From Nonomuraea turcica (GTDB lineage Bacteria > Actinomycetota > Actinomycetes > Streptosporangiales > Streptosporangiaceae): DNA of 64,000 nucleotides. The stretch spans positions 62,001-126,000 of the forward strand of contig NZ_JAUZQF010000012.1 in NCBI RefSeq assembly GCF_030718205.1, read 5' to 3'. Shown piece by piece: positions 34,067-43,015 of the stretch; within the stretch, counting starts at the first letter, position 1; the number at the start of each line of letters is the position of its first letter. Made by a program: the position numbers and the translations under genes. Below the pieces are notes generated by a model. It saw only the letters and a program-made list of their open reading frames with translations, was not told the DNA's origin and did not search any database.

Positions 34067-34428
34067 AGCGCCTCCCAGTGGTGGCCGTCCAGGTCGGCGA
34101 AGCCGCGCTGGTACCGGAAACCGTCCTCGTGCTTGACGCCGGCCGGGGCCGCGCCGGCCGCCAGGGCCTTGTCCACCAGCTCGTCCACCTGCTGCGGGTT
34201 CTCCATCCCGAGCACCAGGATCGCCTCGGTGGCCGCGGCGGCGTCAGCGACGTCCTTGGCGATGAACGAGGCGAACACCGGCTCGGTCAGCAACATCACC
34301 TGCGTCTGCTCGCTGATGATCACCGACGCCATGCCCTCGGCCATGCCGAACAGCTGGAATCCGAGGCTGGTGAAGAAGTCCTTCGACCGGTCCAAGTCCT
34401 TGACCGGCAGATTGACGAAGAGCTGCAT
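34042..34428 (-). CDS. VOC (glyoxalase-fold) family protein
   Basis: 128 aa from ATG 34428. It starts MQLFVNLPVKDLDRSKDFFTSLGF, the first beta-alpha-beta unit of the vicinal oxygen chelate fold, and ends with GFADLDGHHWEALCL. It looks like the glyoxalase/bleomycin-resistance-like branch. Some metal ligands are present (Glu near the end, His in DLDGHHWE), so it may bind a metal, but the reaction is unknown. Overlaps the downstream hydrolase gene. Confidence 0.87.
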   Translation of the reverse strand: MQLFVNLPVKDLDRSKDFFTSLGFQLFGMAEGMASVIISEQTQVMLLTEPVFASFIAKDVADAAAATEAILVLGMENPQQVDELVDKALAAGAAPAGVKHEDGFRYQRGFADLDGHHWEALCLVQPAS

Positions 34429-34520
34429 GTTCCTGATCCCTTCCCTCGATCGGTTGATGCCTCCAGTCTGCTGACGAAGGGCTCGCCGGTCTTGGATCTG
34501 GGTGCCAGGCGAATTGACGT

Positions 34521-35477
34521 TCAGCGCACCGTGCCGGCGCGGCGGTATTCGGCGGGCGGCATCCCGTACGCGCGCCGGAACAGCCTGCTGAAGTGCGCGG
34601 AGTCCGGCAGCCCGTAGCGGGCCGCGATCGCGCTCACCGGCTTGTCGCCGCCCCTGGCCAGCTCGGCGCGGCAGCGTTCCAGCCGCCGCTGCCTGATCCA
34701 GGCGGCCACCGTCGTGTTCTCGGACTCGAACAGCCGGTGCAGGTAACGCACCGAGATGTGGTGCGCGGCCGCGATCGCGCCCGGGTCCAGGTCGATCTCG
34801 CCCAGGCGCTGCTCGATGAAGGCGTGCACGCGCAGTAGCAGCGTCCGCTGGCGCGCGTCGGCAGGCAGCGCCCGCGTGAGCTCCAGGCGCTCGGCGAGCG
34901 CGGTGCTGAGCAGGTCCGTCACCACGGTCGACAGCCGGGCCGCGCTGGCCGGCGCGTACGTGTCGAGGTCCGTGGCCACCCGGCGCAGCAGCGGCACGGC
35001 CAGCGCGCCCGCGCCGGAGTCGGCGCTGATGGGCAACGCGGTGAGCGCGGCGACCGAGCCGGCGGGCAGGGCCAGCAGGTCGTGCGGGACGCTGAACACG
35101 GCCAGCTGCACGGCGCTGTCATAGGCCAGTTCGTACGGCCGGGTGAAGTCGTAGATCGCGAACTCGCCCCGGCTCAGCTGCGTGTACCGCTCGTCCTGGG
35201 CCAGGCGCGGGCTGCCAGAAAGGGCCAGCACCACCCGGTAGAGGTCGGGATTGTCACGGTGGATCAGCCCGGCGGTGCGGTGCACGCTGTGCGGCGTGGA
35301 CGTGCGTATCCGTCCGACGCCCACGGCGCCGAGCCGCCCCATCTCGATCTCGCCCCGCAACGGCGCGTCGGGATCGATGCGTAAGTCGAGAGGGCCGAGC
35401 GTGTCGCACACGATGCTCCGCCAGGCATCGTGGCGGCGCTTGGCCGGAACATCACTGGTGCGGATCAGTACGGCCAT
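34521..35477 (-). CDS. AraC family transcriptional regulator
   Basis: 318 aa. The N-terminal half resembles the AraC-binding-like domain of NtcR/FeaR-type regulators (ARQRHDAWRSIV-like start, then a beta-barrel). The C-terminal ~100 residues contain two helix-turn-helices (AAHHISVRYLHRLFESENTTVAAWIRQRRLERCRAELA and VSAIAARYGLPDSAHFSRLFRRAYGMPPAEYR). Probably regulates the VOC/hydrolase pair or a distant metabolic gene. Confidence 0.9.
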   Translation of the reverse strand: MAVLIRTSDVPAKRRHDAWRSIVCDTLGPLDLRIDPDAPLRGEIEMGRLGAVGVGRIRTSTPHSVHRTAGLIHRDNPDLYRVVLALSGSPRLAQDERYTQLSRGEFAIYDFTRPYELAYDSAVQLAVFSVPHDLLALPAGSVAALTALPISADSGAGALAVPLLRRVATDLDTYAPASAARLSTVVTDLLSTALAERLELTRALPADARQRTLLLRVHAFIEQRLGEIDLDPGAIAAAHHISVRYLHRLFESENTTVAAWIRQRRLERCRAELARGGDKPVSAIAARYGLPDSAHFSRLFRRAYGMPPAEYRRAGTVR

Positions 35478-35545
35478 GCCCCGTCGCCCTCCGTCGGCTG
35501 CCCCCGGCCATGGTAACGACGCGCCGCAGCACGCGGAAGCGAAGA

Positions 35546-35571
35546 AGCCCCGGGCGAGCGCGCCCGGGGCT
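35546..35571 (-). terminator. Intrinsic terminator after lipA
   Basis: A perfect 11-bp stem (AGCCCCGGGCG / CGCCCGGGGCT) with a 4-base loop, 15 bp after the lipA stop. On the minus strand it is followed by TTCTTCGCTT, a weak T tract. Confidence 0.75.
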
Positions 35572-35585
35572 GTCCTCAGCCGGTC

Positions 35586-36515
35586 TCAAGCGGTCTGGCG
35601 CGCCTCGATGGCCTGCTTGTAGAGCTTGCCCGCCCGGTAGGACGAGCGGACCAGCGGCCCGGACAGGACGCCGGCGAACCCGATCGCCTCGGCCTCGGCC
35701 TGCAGCTCGACGAACTCCTCCGGCTTCACCCACCGCTCCACCGGGTGGTGGCGGGGCGTCGGCCGCAGGTATTGCGTGATCGTCAGCAGGTCGGTGCCGG
35801 CCGCGTGCAGGTCACGCATGGCCTCGACGATCTCCTCGCGGGTCTCGCCCATGCCCAGGATCAGGTTGGACTTGGTGACCAGCCCGGCCTCGCGGGCCAT
35901 GGTGATCACGTTGAGGGAGCGGTCGTAGCGGAACGCGGGACGGATGCGCTTGAAGATCCGCGGCACCGTCTCCACGTTGTGCGCGAACACCTCGGGCTTG
36001 CTGGAGAAGACCTCCTCCAGCTGCTCGCGGTTGCCGTTGAAGTCGGGCACCAGCAGCTCGACGCCGCAGCCGGGCAGCAGGGCGTGGATCTGGCGGGCGG
36101 TCTCGGCGTAGAGCCAGGCCCCGCCGTCGGGCTGGTCGTCACGGGCCACGCCGGTCACGGTCGCGTACTTCAAGCCCATCTGCTGGACGGACTCGGCGAC
36201 CCGGCGCGGCTCGTCGCGGTCGTACTCCTTCGGCTTGCCCGTGTCGATCTGGCAGAAGTCGCAGCGGCGCGTGCACTGGTCGCCGCCGATGAGGAAGGTC
36301 GCCTCGCGGTCTTCCCAGCACTCGTAGATATTGGGACAGCCCGCCTCTTCACAGACCGTGTGCAGGCCCTCACGGCGCACGAGCGATTTCAGCTCGGTGT
36401 ATTCGGGGCCCGTCTTGAGCTTGGTCTTGATCCATGGGGGCTTGCGCTCGATAGGGGTTTCGGCGTTGCGCACCTCCAGGCGGAGGAGCTTTCGGCCTTC
36501 AGGAGCAACGGTCAC
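35586..36515 (-). CDS. lipA: Lipoyl synthase
   Basis: 309 aa. Radical SAM enzyme that inserts two sulfurs into octanoyl groups on lipoyl domains. Both iron-sulfur sites are visible: the auxiliary cluster CEEAGCPNIYEC near the N-terminus and the radical SAM CTRRCDFC. The conserved NLITQYLRP-like segment (LLTITQYLRPTPRHHPVERWVKPEEF) is present, as is the C-terminal RSSY motif that caps the auxiliary cluster. Same strand as lipB with one gene between. It works on SucB and other lipoyl proteins. Confidence 0.97.
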   Translation of the reverse strand: MTVAPEGRKLLRLEVRNAETPIERKPPWIKTKLKTGPEYTELKSLVRREGLHTVCEEAGCPNIYECWEDREATFLIGGDQCTRRCDFCQIDTGKPKEYDRDEPRRVAESVQQMGLKYATVTGVARDDQPDGGAWLYAETARQIHALLPGCGVELLVPDFNGNREQLEEVFSSKPEVFAHNVETVPRIFKRIRPAFRYDRSLNVITMAREAGLVTKSNLILGMGETREEIVEAMRDLHAAGTDLLTITQYLRPTPRHHPVERWVKPEEFVELQAEAEAIGFAGVLSGPLVRSSYRAGKLYKQAIEARQTA

Positions 36516-36557
36516 GTCCTCAGCTTACGTCTCCCGGTGAGCCGGCCCGGTCGAGGG

Positions 36558-37538
36558 TCACGAGATGAGGCCGAAGCCGCGGATCGCCCGGGCGTAATAG
36601 GCCTGGAGCTCGTCGTCGATGCGCTCGGACTCGCGCGTGCCGAGCAGCTCGCAGTGCGGGGCCGCGGCGAGCACGCCGTCGGCGGTGAGCCGGGACCTGG
36701 CCAGCGCAGCCTGCCTGATCGACGCCGCGTTCTCGCCGCGCAGCGCCGCCGCCTGCATCGGCGCCAGGTAGCCGCCGGACCGCAGCTCCTCCAGCTCCGC
36801 CTGCTCCGCCGCGGAGGCGACCCGCCGCGTCAGCGCCTGCCGCCGATCCCTGGTACGGGGCTCGCCGGCGCGGGCCAGCCGGCTGAGCGCGTACCGCATC
36901 AGCAGCACGGGAGCGCCGAGCACCCGGCCGAGCAGGCGGCCGAAGAACCCCGCCACCTCGTACGCGGTCCCCGGCTGGTCGGCGACGCCCAGCGAGGCGG
37001 CGGTGATCGTGGTTTGCGCCTCTTCCCTGACCCGCAGCGGCCCGGCCTCCATCAGGGCGTCCCGCCAGGCCTCCAGCGTGTCCAGCGCGCCGCCCACGAT
37101 GAGCTCCTCACCGGTCGGCACGCGGGCGTACGCGCTCGCCAGCAGCGTCACCCGCTGCCTGGGCGGCAGGGCCAGCCACAGCGGCAGCCCCACGACCAGC
37201 ACGGGCGTGCGTGCCAGGCCCACCCGGTCGTAGCCGGTCTCGGTGGCCAGGTCTCTGATCGCGATCTTGCGCGGCCGCGTCACGCCGACCCGGTCCGCCA
37301 CGTGCTCGGCGACGGCGTACAGCTCAGGGGCCGAGTCGCGCTCGAGCGTCTCGGCGTCGGCGGGCAGCCGGGCCAGGCGTGGCCGCAGCACCCAGCCGAT
37401 GGCCAGGCACAGCCCGCCGAGCAGCCACGCGAGCAGTGAATCCGCGTGCGCCAGGATGGTCCACGCGCCCAGCACGAGGAACGCCAGCGTCATCAGGTGC
37501 ACGAGGAGCGCGAGAAGGAGAGCCAGGAGGCGCTTCAC
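36558..37538 (-). CDS. M48-like membrane protein lacking the zinc motif
   Basis: 326 aa. Two N-terminal membrane helices (1-30 and 35-55) are followed by a cytoplasmic domain whose order of segments matches M48/HtpX-like peptidases (ELYAVAEHVADRVGVTRPRKIAI...GLPLWLALPPRQRVTLLASAYARV). The HExxH position reads ASAYA, so the zinc ligands are gone. It is probably a catalytically dead scaffold or sensor. The location between lipB and lipA suggests a role near lipoylation, but this is inference. Confidence 0.7.
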   Translation of the reverse strand: MKRLLALLLALLVHLMTLAFLVLGAWTILAHADSLLAWLLGGLCLAIGWVLRPRLARLPADAETLERDSAPELYAVAEHVADRVGVTRPRKIAIRDLATETGYDRVGLARTPVLVVGLPLWLALPPRQRVTLLASAYARVPTGEELIVGGALDTLEAWRDALMEAGPLRVREEAQTTITAASLGVADQPGTAYEVAGFFGRLLGRVLGAPVLLMRYALSRLARAGEPRTRDRRQALTRRVASAAEQAELEELRSGGYLAPMQAAALRGENAASIRQAALARSRLTADGVLAAAPHCELLGTRESERIDDELQAYYARAIRGFGLIS

Positions 37539-37596
37539 ACGGGCGATGGTAAGCCGGTGATATCCCGGTTTTCGACGCTATTAAATGCCGATCCGG

Positions 37597-38301
37597 TTAC
37601 CTCCGGAGGAGGTCCTCTTCGTGCAGCTCGAACGCCTCCATGCCGAGCGCCTCGGCCAGCCGCTTCTCCGCGATCGGCAGGACCTCTTCGACCACGATGC
37701 GCCGCCCGGTCTCCGCCGACAGCGAGGAGACGCCCACGTCGGGCAGCCCGCACGGCGCGATGCGGTTGAACCAGCGAGGGTCATTGGCGCAGTTGAGCGC
37801 GAAGCCGTGCATGGTGACGCCGCGCGAGACGCGGATGCCGACCGCGCCGAGCTGGCGATCCGGCAGCCCCAGGCTCGCATCGCCCTTCGCCCACACCCCG
37901 CCCCTGCCTCGCACCCGCCGGGCGGTGACGCCGAAGTCGGCGCACACCTGGATCATCGTCTCCTCCAGGCGGCACGCGTACGTGATCACGTCCGTGACGC
38001 CGCCGACGATCGGATAGGCGACGAGCTGCCCGGGCCCGTGCCAGGTGAGCCGGCCGCCGCGATCGACGTCGATGACCGGGGTGCCGTCGGACGGGCGCTC
38101 CTGCGGGGCGGTGCGCTTTCCCGCGGTGTAGACGGGCGCGTGCTCGAGGATCAGGACGGTGTCGGGCAGCTCGCCCGCCACCCGTTTGCCGTGCACCCAG
38201 CGCTGCAGCGACCAGGCCTGCTCGTAGGGGACGTCGACGCCGAGGCGGACGATGGCCAGTGCGTGGGGATCGTCCCCGTGGGTGCGAGCTCCGGGGCGCA
38301 T
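37597..38301 (-). CDS. lipB: Lipoyl (octanoyl) transferase
   Basis: 234 aa from ATG 38301. It moves octanoyl groups from acyl carrier protein to lipoyl domains, the step before LipA. Visible motifs are VLILEHAPVYTAGKR, the GGRLTWHGPGQLVAYPI loop, GRGGVWAKG, RGVTMHGFALNC, and the catalytic-Cys motif NRIAPCGLPDVGV. The catalytic Lys/Cys pair seems intact. Upstream GTG starts are possible, but ATG 38301 begins the conserved block. Confidence 0.95.
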   Translation of the reverse strand: MRPGARTHGDDPHALAIVRLGVDVPYEQAWSLQRWVHGKRVAGELPDTVLILEHAPVYTAGKRTAPQERPSDGTPVIDVDRGGRLTWHGPGQLVAYPIVGGVTDVITYACRLEETMIQVCADFGVTARRVRGRGGVWAKGDASLGLPDRQLGAVGIRVSRGVTMHGFALNCANDPRWFNRIAPCGLPDVGVSSLSAETGRRIVVEEVLPIAEKRLAEALGMEAFELHEEDLLRR

Positions 38302-38339
38302 GAGCCTATTGTGCCGTTCCCTCACCCTTGAAGGGTAAT

Positions 38340-39077
38340 TCAGGGTGTGAGGAGACGAGGCTCGATCCTCAACTCCTTGATGCCGCCCGCCCCGTCGTGC
38401 TCCAGCCGGTAGGCGGAGCCGCCGGGCTCGACGGACACGGCCTGGATGAACTCCGTGCCCACGTAGTGGAGGCCGACGCCCTCGTCGGCGGCGAAGCCGG
38501 CGGGCAGCTCGCCGCTGGCCACCGACGCGTGCAGCAGCGGGCGCCGCTGCGGGTCGGAGTCGTAGTGGACGCCGCACGAGTAGGGCAGCAGCGCGAGCCC
38601 GTCGGCCCAGGGCCGCAGCTCGGGGCCGAAGGAGTCGGTGTTGCCGCCCACGTGCCAGCACAGGGCGCCGGCGCTCTGCCCCGTGAGCACCACCCCGGAC
38701 CGCCAGGCCTCCTTGAACGCCTCGTCGAGGCCGTGCAGCCGCCACAACGCCATGAGGTTGGCCACGCTGCCGCCGCTCACGTAGATCATGTCCTGCTCCA
38801 GGATCCACGCCTTGGGGTCGGCCACATTGGGCATCGGGAACACCGTCAAGTGGCTCAGCTCGACGTCCCAGCCCGCGAACGCGCCGTACATCTTCAGCAG
38901 CCAGTCCGACGCGTCGCCCGTGGCGGTGGCGAGCAGGCCGAGCTTGGGCCGGTCCTGGCCGGTCAGGTCGAGCCCGTAGCGCAGCAGGCCGCTCGCCTCG
39001 ATGAAGCTGTAACGCGCACTCGGGCGAAACGAGCCACCCCCGATCGCGAGGATGTGCGACTGTCCTGACCGGATCAT
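38340..39077 (-). CDS. Peptidase E-like serine peptidase (family S51)
   Basis: 245 aa. Nucleophile Ser135 lies in the GQSAGAL motif typical of aspartyl dipeptidase PepE, and His/Glu partners occur in the C-terminal half (GVHYDSD, ELPAGFAADEGVGLHYVG). It would cleave N-terminal Asp from Asp-X dipeptides. TAGGAG precedes the ATG at 39077. It sits in a same-strand series with lipB and an epimerase. Confidence 0.88.
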   Translation of the reverse strand: MIRSGQSHILAIGGGSFRPSARYSFIEASGLLRYGLDLTGQDRPKLGLLATATGDASDWLLKMYGAFAGWDVELSHLTVFPMPNVADPKAWILEQDMIYVSGGSVANLMALWRLHGLDEAFKEAWRSGVVLTGQSAGALCWHVGGNTDSFGPELRPWADGLALLPYSCGVHYDSDPQRRPLLHASVASGELPAGFAADEGVGLHYVGTEFIQAVSVEPGGSAYRLEHDGAGGIKELRIEPRLLTP

Positions 39078-39115
39078 GTCATGATCTCCTACCTGAAAAG
39101 AAGGATGAACGGCCC

Positions 39116-40009
39116 CTAGAGTACGGCGCTCAGCGCCTCACCGAGACTGGTATGGGCGAAGCCGTAGCCGCTGTCCAGCAGCGTGCGCGGCAGGACGCGG
39201 TGGCTGGGCAGCAGCCCCTCGCGGGCGAACTCGCCGAGCCCGAGGGACAGCGCGAACGCCGGGGCGGGCATCGGCATCATGCTCCTGCCCAGGGCTTTTG
39301 CGATGGCACGGGTGAACTCGGCGTTAGTGACGGGGGAGGGCGAGGTGAAGTTGACCGGCCCGGCCACATCCCGATTTTTCAGGACATGTCGTGCGGCTCC
39401 CACCCAGTCGTGCAAGGAGATCCACGACCAGTACTGCTTGCCCGATCCCAGCGGCGCTCCCAGCCCCATCTTGAAGATCGGCAACACCCGGCCCAGCACC
39501 CCGCCCCGCCGGCTCAGCGCCAGTCCGGACCGCATCTGCACGGTCCTGATGCCCGCCTCGCCGGCCCGCCGCGCCTCGGCCTCCCACTGCACGCACAGGT
39601 CAGCCAGGAACCCCGTGCCCCGGTTCTCGCTCTCGTCGATCTCTCGGTCGCCGGTGTCGCCGTAGAAGTCCACTCCGGAGGCCGACAGGAGCACCTCGGG
39701 CGGCCTGGACAGCGCGCGCAGGGCGTCCACGAGCACCCGGGTGCTCCGCACCCGGCTGTCGACCAGCTCCCGCTTGTACGCCGCCGTCCACCGCTTGTCC
39801 CCGATCGAGGCCCCGGCCAGGTGCACGATGGCCTCGGCGCCGTCCAGCGCGGCCAGGTCGACCTCCTGCTCGGCGGGCTGCCAGTAGGCCTCGTCCGGGC
39901 TCCTCGGCTCCCGGCGCACCAGCCTGACGACCTCTTGCCCCTCGGCCCGCAGCGCCGCCACCAGCGACGTGCCGAGCAACCCCGACGCTCCCGTCACGAT
40001 GATCGCCAT
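39116..40009 (-). CDS. TIGR01777-type NAD(P)-dependent epimerase-like protein (SDR39U1)
   Basis: 297 aa. Nucleotide-binding VTGASGLLG at 5-13, VHLAGASIGDKRWTAAYKRELVDSRV, SASGVDFYGDTGDREIDES and the C-terminal LPSHRVLPRTLLDSGYGF. This family has a Rossmann fold and no clearly established substrate. The YxxxK-like pair is not evident, in line with other members. Confidence 0.93.
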   Translation of the reverse strand: MAIIVTGASGLLGTSLVAALRAEGQEVVRLVRREPRSPDEAYWQPAEQEVDLAALDGAEAIVHLAGASIGDKRWTAAYKRELVDSRVRSTRVLVDALRALSRPPEVLLSASGVDFYGDTGDREIDESENRGTGFLADLCVQWEAEARRAGEAGIRTVQMRSGLALSRRGGVLGRVLPIFKMGLGAPLGSGKQYWSWISLHDWVGAARHVLKNRDVAGPVNFTSPSPVTNAEFTRAIAKALGRSMMPMPAPAFALSLGLGEFAREGLLPSHRVLPRTLLDSGYGFAHTSLGEALSAVL

Positions 40010-40066
40010 ACGCTCACCCTACGCGGCTCACCCGCGGATGCGCCCCGCGAACCGGGCCGGCACAGC

Positions 40067-40102
40067 GGAAAGGGCCGGGCGGAACCCCGCCCGGCCCTTT
40101 CC
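40067..40102 (-). terminator. Intrinsic terminator after sucB
   Basis: A perfect 16-bp stem (GGAAAGGGCCGGGCGG and complement) with loop AACC, 9 bp after the sucB stop codon. Very stable. Confidence 0.88.
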
Positions 40103-40111
40103 CTGAACCCC

Positions 40112-41560
40112 TTACGCGAGGCCGAGCTGGGCCTCGAAGCGGCCCTCCTCCAGACGGCGCTTGATCGTCGTCAGGAAGCGCGCCGCGTCCGCCCCGTCCA
40201 CCAGGCGGTGGTCGTAGGTCAGCGCCAGGTAGACCATCGACCGCACCGCGATGACCTCGCCCTCAGGCGTGTCGACCACCACGGGCCGCTTCACGACGGC
40301 GCCGGTGCCGAGCATGCCGACCTGCGGCTGGTTGAGGATCGGCGTGTCGAACAGCGCGCCCCGGCTGCCGGTGTTGGTCAGCGTGAACGTGCCGCCGGTG
40401 AGCTCGTCGGGCGTCACCTGGTTGTTGCGGGTGCGCTCGGCGACGTCGGTGATCTTGCGGGCGAGACCGGCCAGGTTGAGGTCGCCGGCGTTCTTGACGA
40501 CCGCCGCCAGCAGGCCGCGCTCGGTGTCCACCGCGACGCCGAGGTTCTCCACGTCGAAGTAGGTCACCTCGTTGGTCTCGTTGTTGATCGTGGCGTTGAG
40601 CTTAGGGTGCTGCTTGAGCGCCTCGACCGCCGCCATCGCGAAGAACGGGGTGAAGGTCAGCTTCACGCCCTCGCGGCGGAAGAAGTCGTCCTTCGCCTTC
40701 GCCCGCAGCCGCGCGATCTTGGTGACGTCCACCTCGACGACCGAGGTGAGCTGCGCGGCGGTCTGCAGCGACTCGACCATGCGCTTGGCGATGGTCTGAC
40801 GCAGCCGCGACATCTTCTCCGTGCGGCCCCGCAGCGTGGTGTCGACCGCCACCGGCTCGGGCGCCGCGGCGACCGGGGCGACCAGCGCGGCCGGAGCCGG
40901 GGCGGCGGCCGGAGCGGGCTGGGCGGCGGCAGGCGCCGGCGCGGCCTGGGCCGCGGCGGCCTTCTCACGCTGGGCCTTGGCCGCCTCGAGCACGTCCTGC
41001 TTGCGGATGCGGCCACCCACGCCGGTGCCGTTGATCGCGTCGAGGTCGACGCCGTGCTCGTTGGCGAGCTTGCGCACCAGCGGCGTGACGTAGGGGCTCT
41101 CACCCGAGGGCAGCGGGGTCGGCTCGGCGGCCGGCTGCGCCGGGGGAGCGGCCTGCGGGGCCGGAGCCGGGGCGGGCGGCGGCGTCGGCTGAGCGGGGGC
41201 CGGCTGCGGGATCGAGGAGACCGGCGCCGGGGCAGGCTCGGGCTCGGGCTCGGGCTGCGGCGGAGCGGGCGCCTGGGCGGGGGCCGCCGCCTCAGGAGCC
41301 GGGGCGGCGGCGCCCGGCTGGGCGTTCTCGTCGATGACGGCGAGCTCGGCCCCGACCTCGACCGTCTCGTCCTCGGCCACGACGATCTTGGTGAGCACAC
41401 CCGCGGACGGCGACGGGATTTCGGTGTCGACCTTGTCGGTCGACACTTCGAGGAGCGGCTCGTCGGCCTCGACGCGCTCGCCCTCCTTCTTCAGCCAACG
41501 GGTGACGGTGCCCTCGGTCACGCTCTCGCCGAGCTGGGGCATCTGTACGGAGACCGGCAT
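40112..41560 (-). CDS. sucB: Dihydrolipoamide acyltransferase, 2-oxoglutarate dehydrogenase E2 component
   Basis: 482 aa. One N-terminal lipoyl domain (lipoyl Lys43 in STDKVDTE), then a long Ala/Pro linker (~80-150) and an E3-binding domain (YVTPLVRKLANEHGVDLDAINGTGVGGRIRKQDV). A second Ala/Pro linker leads to the catalytic domain with His451-Arg-Leu-Val-Asp455-Gly. Actinobacterial versions may serve both 2-oxoglutarate and pyruvate dehydrogenase complexes. Encoded 3' of lpd in one operon. Confidence 0.95.
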   Translation of the reverse strand: MPVSVQMPQLGESVTEGTVTRWLKKEGERVEADEPLLEVSTDKVDTEIPSPSAGVLTKIVVAEDETVEVGAELAVIDENAQPGAAAPAPEAAAPAQAPAPPQPEPEPEPAPAPVSSIPQPAPAQPTPPPAPAPAPQAAPPAQPAAEPTPLPSGESPYVTPLVRKLANEHGVDLDAINGTGVGGRIRKQDVLEAAKAQREKAAAAQAAPAPAAAQPAPAAAPAPAALVAPVAAAPEPVAVDTTLRGRTEKMSRLRQTIAKRMVESLQTAAQLTSVVEVDVTKIARLRAKAKDDFFRREGVKLTFTPFFAMAAVEALKQHPKLNATINNETNEVTYFDVENLGVAVDTERGLLAAVVKNAGDLNLAGLARKITDVAERTRNNQVTPDELTGGTFTLTNTGSRGALFDTPILNQPQVGMLGTGAVVKRPVVVDTPEGEVIAVRSMVYLALTYDHRLVDGADAARFLTTIKRRLEEGRFEAQLGLA

Positions 41561-41599
41561 CGTTATTCTTCTCTCGCGTTCTGATCTCGAGGGCTAGGA

Positions 41600-42964
41600 C
41601 TAGTTGTGGACGTGCAACGGCTTGCCGGCCAGGGCCAGCATCGCCTCACCCATGGCCTCGGACTGGGTCGGGTGTGCGTGGATGAGCTGGGCGACCTCTG
41701 CGGGCAGCGCCTCCCAGTTGTAGATCAGCTGGCCTTCCGTGACGAGCTCGCCGATGCGCCGGCCCACCATGTGGACACCGACGACGGGGCCGTCCTTCTG
41801 GGCGATGACCTTCACCGCGCCCGAGGTGCCGAGGATCTGGCTCTTGGGGTTTCCGGCGAGGTCGTAGACCTGCTCGACGATCTCGATGCCGCGCTCGGCC
41901 GCCTGCTTCGAGGTGATCCCCACCGAGGCGACCTCGGGGTCGGAGTAGGTGATGCGGGGCACGCCCGCGTAGTCGATGGGCGGCGGGTTGAGCCCGGCGA
42001 TGTGCTCGGCCACCATGATCCCCTCGGCGAAGCCGGCGTGGGCCAGCTGCAGGGTGGGGATGAGGTCGCCGATGGCGTAGATCCCCGGCACGGAGGTGCG
42101 GCAGTGCTCGTCGACCACGACGGCGCCACGCTCGATGGCGATGCCCTGCTCCTCGAAGCCCATGCCTGAGGAGACGGCGCCGCGGCCGACGGCGACCAGC
42201 AGCAGCTCGGCGTCGAGGGTCTTGCCGCTGGCCAGGGTGACGACGACACCCGTCTCGGTGGTCTTGGCGCTGTCGAAGAAGACGCCCAGCTCGTATTTGA
42301 TGCCGCGGCGGCGGAAGGCCCGCTCCAGCAGCTTGGAGCTCGACTCCTCCTCGGTCGGCAGCAGGTGCGGCAGCGCCTCCACGATCGTGACCTCGGCGCC
42401 GAAGGAGCGGTAGACGCTGGCGAGCTCGACGCCGATCACGCCGCCGCCCAGCACGATCACCGAGGTGGGCACGCGGTCCATCTTCAGCGTGTGCTCGCTG
42501 GTGATGACGCGCTCGCCGTCGATCTCCAGGCCGGGCAGCGACTTGGGCGCCGAGCCGGTGGCCAGCACGATGCTGCGGCCCTCGTAGACGTCCTGGTCCA
42601 CCTGGATCCTGTTGGCGCCGACCAGCCGGCCCTCGCCCTCGACGATCGTCACGCCCGCGCCCTTGAGCAGGCCCTGCACACCCTTCCAGGCCCGCGTGAC
42701 GATCTTGTCCTTGAACGTGTGCACGCCCTGCACGTCGATGCCGTCGAAGCGGGCCTTGACGCCGAAGGCCTCGCTCTCACGGGTCTCGTCGGCGACCTCG
42801 GCCGAGTGCAGCAGAGCCTTCGTGGGGATGCATCCCCTGTGGAGGCAAGTGCCGCCGATCTTGTCCTTTTCGATGAGGACGACCGACTTGCCCAGCTCAG
42901 CCGCCCGAAGCGCGCAAGCGTAACCGCCGCTGCCGCCCCCTAGGACGACGATGTCATAGGCCAC
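41600..42964 (-). CDS. lpdA: Dihydrolipoyl dehydrogenase (E3)
   Basis: 454 aa from GTG 42964 with AAGGAG 7 nt upstream. FAD-binding GGGSGGYACALRAA, redox disulfide GGTCLHRGCIP, NAD site VLGGGVIGVELASVYRSFG, and the C-terminal HAHPTQSE with the active-site His-Glu pair. It reoxidises lipoamide on SucB. Upstream of sucB on the same strand, with 39 bp between. Confidence 0.97.
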   Translation of the reverse strand: MAYDIVVLGGGSGGYACALRAAELGKSVVLIEKDKIGGTCLHRGCIPTKALLHSAEVADETRESEAFGVKARFDGIDVQGVHTFKDKIVTRAWKGVQGLLKGAGVTIVEGEGRLVGANRIQVDQDVYEGRSIVLATGSAPKSLPGLEIDGERVITSEHTLKMDRVPTSVIVLGGGVIGVELASVYRSFGAEVTIVEALPHLLPTEEESSSKLLERAFRRRGIKYELGVFFDSAKTTETGVVVTLASGKTLDAELLLVAVGRGAVSSGMGFEEQGIAIERGAVVVDEHCRTSVPGIYAIGDLIPTLQLAHAGFAEGIMVAEHIAGLNPPPIDYAGVPRITYSDPEVASVGITSKQAAERGIEIVEQVYDLAGNPKSQILGTSGAVKVIAQKDGPVVGVHMVGRRIGELVTEGQLIYNWEALPAEVAQLIHAHPTQSEAMGEAMLALAGKPLHVHN

Positions 42965-43015
42965 AGGAAGGCTCCTTGTCGGGGTGTTCGTGATGCCGCC
43001 ATCTTTTCATTTGTT

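Noticed and set aside
39152..41584. 810-codon plus-strand frame across the epimerase and sucB
   Set aside because: It is antisense to two clear genes. The Gly/Arg-rich end is the complement of the Ala/Pro linkers of SucB.
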